From Populus alba (taxonomy: Eukaryota; Streptophyta; Magnoliopsida; Malpighiales; Salicaceae): a stretch of 64,000 nt of DNA. A model generated the notes under the pieces. The model was not told where the DNA came from, did not search any database, and saw only the letters and a program-made list of their open reading frames with translations. The position numbers and the translations under genes were made by a program. Where the stretch lies: contig NC_133287.1 of the NCBI RefSeq assembly GCF_005239225.2, forward strand, positions 18,728,519 to 18,792,518, given 5' to 3'. Numbering within the stretch: position 1 is the first letter of the stretch; each line of letters opens with the position of its first letter. Positions 61,961 to 64,000 of the stretch are shown in pieces.

Positions 61961-64000
61961 CACTGTGTTCCTAAACAATACTAAGGTTGAGTTTTTAATA
62001 ATTATATTTAATCTAACTTTTAATATTTTATAAAATATAAACTTGATTTATTATTTTTTTTATTTATCAAAATAGATTAAATATATCACGTTGGGCTAAA
62101 ATTTTTATTAGTATTACAGATATCTACATGTTGAGCATATTCTATAACAATCCTAAAAAAATATCGGTTTGCAAAAAAGCATCAATTATATCGATAAGTG
62201 ACAAAAAAATAATAAGGACTTAAATACAGGAAGTTTGAAGGAGAGAATAGAGGAAAAGAGATTAAGAGAAGATAGGTGATAGCAAGGAGGAAAACAATTC
62301 AAAAAGAAAAAAAAATATTTATATCAGGGACTAGAGTTACTTATATATTGGATTATATGGGTTCAATTTATTACTATTGCATTACAAATTACAAAATAAA
62401 CTAATTTGGTTGGGTGATGTGAAGATGAAGGAGGAAAAAAATTCAGAGGGAGAAGAAAAATATTTATATCAAGAACTAGAATTCCTTATATTGAGTTATA
62501 TCAGTTCAACTATTAATGTTACATTACAATTAAAAAATAAACTAATTCTGGTGGTGGTTTATTGTAAGCCTTTTGCATGATGCATACACTCATAAAACAT
62601 CATAGATTTTAATAGTGGCTTTTTTATCTTTATTTTTTTTATTGCATCATTGCATGTATTGTTTGTGATATTTCATGAGTTGATTATTTTATTTTATTTG
62701 CATATCCTACAAATTAAAGGTTTTGATCATGTTTTTAAAATTTAACCAGAGATAAATTTAATAGGATATAGTTTAAATTTGAATATAGACACAAGATTTA
62801 AAGAAAAATGATTATACAAGATAAAACAAAAAAAAACAATAAGGCTTTTCTTAAATTCCCTTTAAAAAGTATGTTTTTATCAACGTATCGACTTTTTTTT
62901 GGCTCCCTTTCATTTTAAGATTTTAAATTTTGATTAAAAACTTTATTTTATTTATATTTCTATCCTTTAGTTCGAGAGAGTGTACTAGAAGTCGTAAAAA
63001 ATTATGAGAGGAGAGAGCAAGTTGTCGGTTAGATATATCCCAAAAACAAAATGATATTAATATCAATATGTTTCATTTGATGAAAGAAATATCACCAAGG
63101 TCATGAAAGCCCGTAAAAAAAATAGATATTTTATAAGTAAAACAAGGGGTTATAATAATATGGTACTAGTGATGTGTGATTTTTTAAAGAATTTCAGGGT
63201 TATTTAAGCTAGTGATATATTTAAGCTTTGATTAAATTAGAAATTAGAAACAATCTAACGTATTGCATTGGATACTAGTGAGTATATAATTCATAGTGAT
63301 TGATAGTGTTAGTGTTACGTTGGTACGAGTGCTTGATTGTCTCTAAGGCTAATCCTGAATTTACAGATTAGATAAGCAATTATTCATATTTTTGGTTAGT
63401 TATTTTGAATTAAAAATATATATATTTATGTACTAAATGAATTTTTCTTATTAAAGCATTTATTGTTTTGTAAAATTAGATGGATCTAGCATGATAAATG
63501 ATTGTAAATAATATTAAGTGTTTTGTGAAAGTATATTTATGATTACAAAAATGTTTGAATATGTTTTTGTTTTTGTGAACTTATTTATGGATTAAATATA
63601 AATATGAATTTTATGTACATTGCTCTAGACCCGGTCTTTGGTATGCATTGACATTTTTAAAACATATTTTATTTAGAATTTGATATGGCCCATTATTATC
63701 GTGGTTAGATTAACCATACGTTTTAGACCTGATTTTTAAGAGTTATTCATTGACATCTATAAACATTTTTATTTAGAATTTAATACCTTATCACATGGAA
63801 AAATATGACCTATTGTTATTTTGGTTATAGTAACCGCAGTTTTTTAATTCTGAATATGACTTTAAATATAAGTGCGTAATCTATATTTGTATTTAAAATG
63901 ATTGATTTAAATTATTGAAGTTTGTGAATGATTTATAAATGTGCTTTTAAATTAGCTTATTTGATATTAGATTATTTTATATTGGATTTATTTAATTTAT
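61961..64000. other. AT-rich intergenic end of the window with two tandem duplications
   Basis: No recognisable gene. Direct repeats lie at 62,302-62,408 / 62,440-62,550 and at 63,640-63,730 / 63,748-63,845. The latter share ATTTATTTTAGAATTTxATA- and TGGTTA-type landmarks. ORFs here are short and compositional. Confidence 0.5.

Overview
The window is nuclear DNA of a dicot plant. Spliced genes with GT-AG introns, AT-rich intergenic DNA, Copia retrotransposons primed by initiator-Met tRNA, a SINE, MITE-like repeats, and plant-only families (RopGEF/PRONE, ACT-domain Raf-like kinases, the plastid GGPPS small subunit) all point that way. The protein matches and repeat style suggest Salicaceae, probably Populus; this is inference, not proof.

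Positions ~150-42,350 are best read as one tandem segmental duplication. The ancestral unit was ATR(+) / STY-type kinase(-) / spacer / F-box-LRR gene(-). Unit 1 (about 155-23,267) holds ATR1 (only its 3' part lies in the window), kinase K1, a spacer carrying a degenerate Copia (14,821-20,235) and a SINE (20,766-20,964), and a broken F-box/LRR copy (FBL1, 21,737-23,267) with a solo-LTR-like insert. Unit 2 (about 23,268-42,350) holds a truncated, repeatedly deleted ATR copy (ATR2), an intact kinase K2 (571 codons), the spacer without the Copia, a second Copia nested in a MITE (34,513-39,560), and an intact F-box/LRR gene (FBL2, 645 codons). The join fuses an FBL intron to an ATR intron, so ATR2 and FBL1 lacked 5' ends from the start. 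Both kinases were copied whole, and K1 later lost its start codon.

Right of the duplication lie: a plastid GGPPS small subunit (GGR/SSU-II type, 347 codons, -), a repeat-rich 6-kb intergenic region, an F-box/DUF295 gene (+) broken by four one-base indels, a RopGEF with a PRONE domain (-) broken by three one-base insertions, and about 5 kb of AT-rich repeat-laden DNA without a recognisable gene. One-base indels are clustered in ATR1 (494-2,770 and the last codons), the F-box gene and the RopGEF, while K2, FBL2 and GGR are clean. Unpolished long-read sequence is therefore a serious alternative to pseudogenisation.

I found no CRISPR, tRNA or rRNA gene and no gene cluster that forms a new system. 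The most informative content is the duplication and the different fates of its copies.
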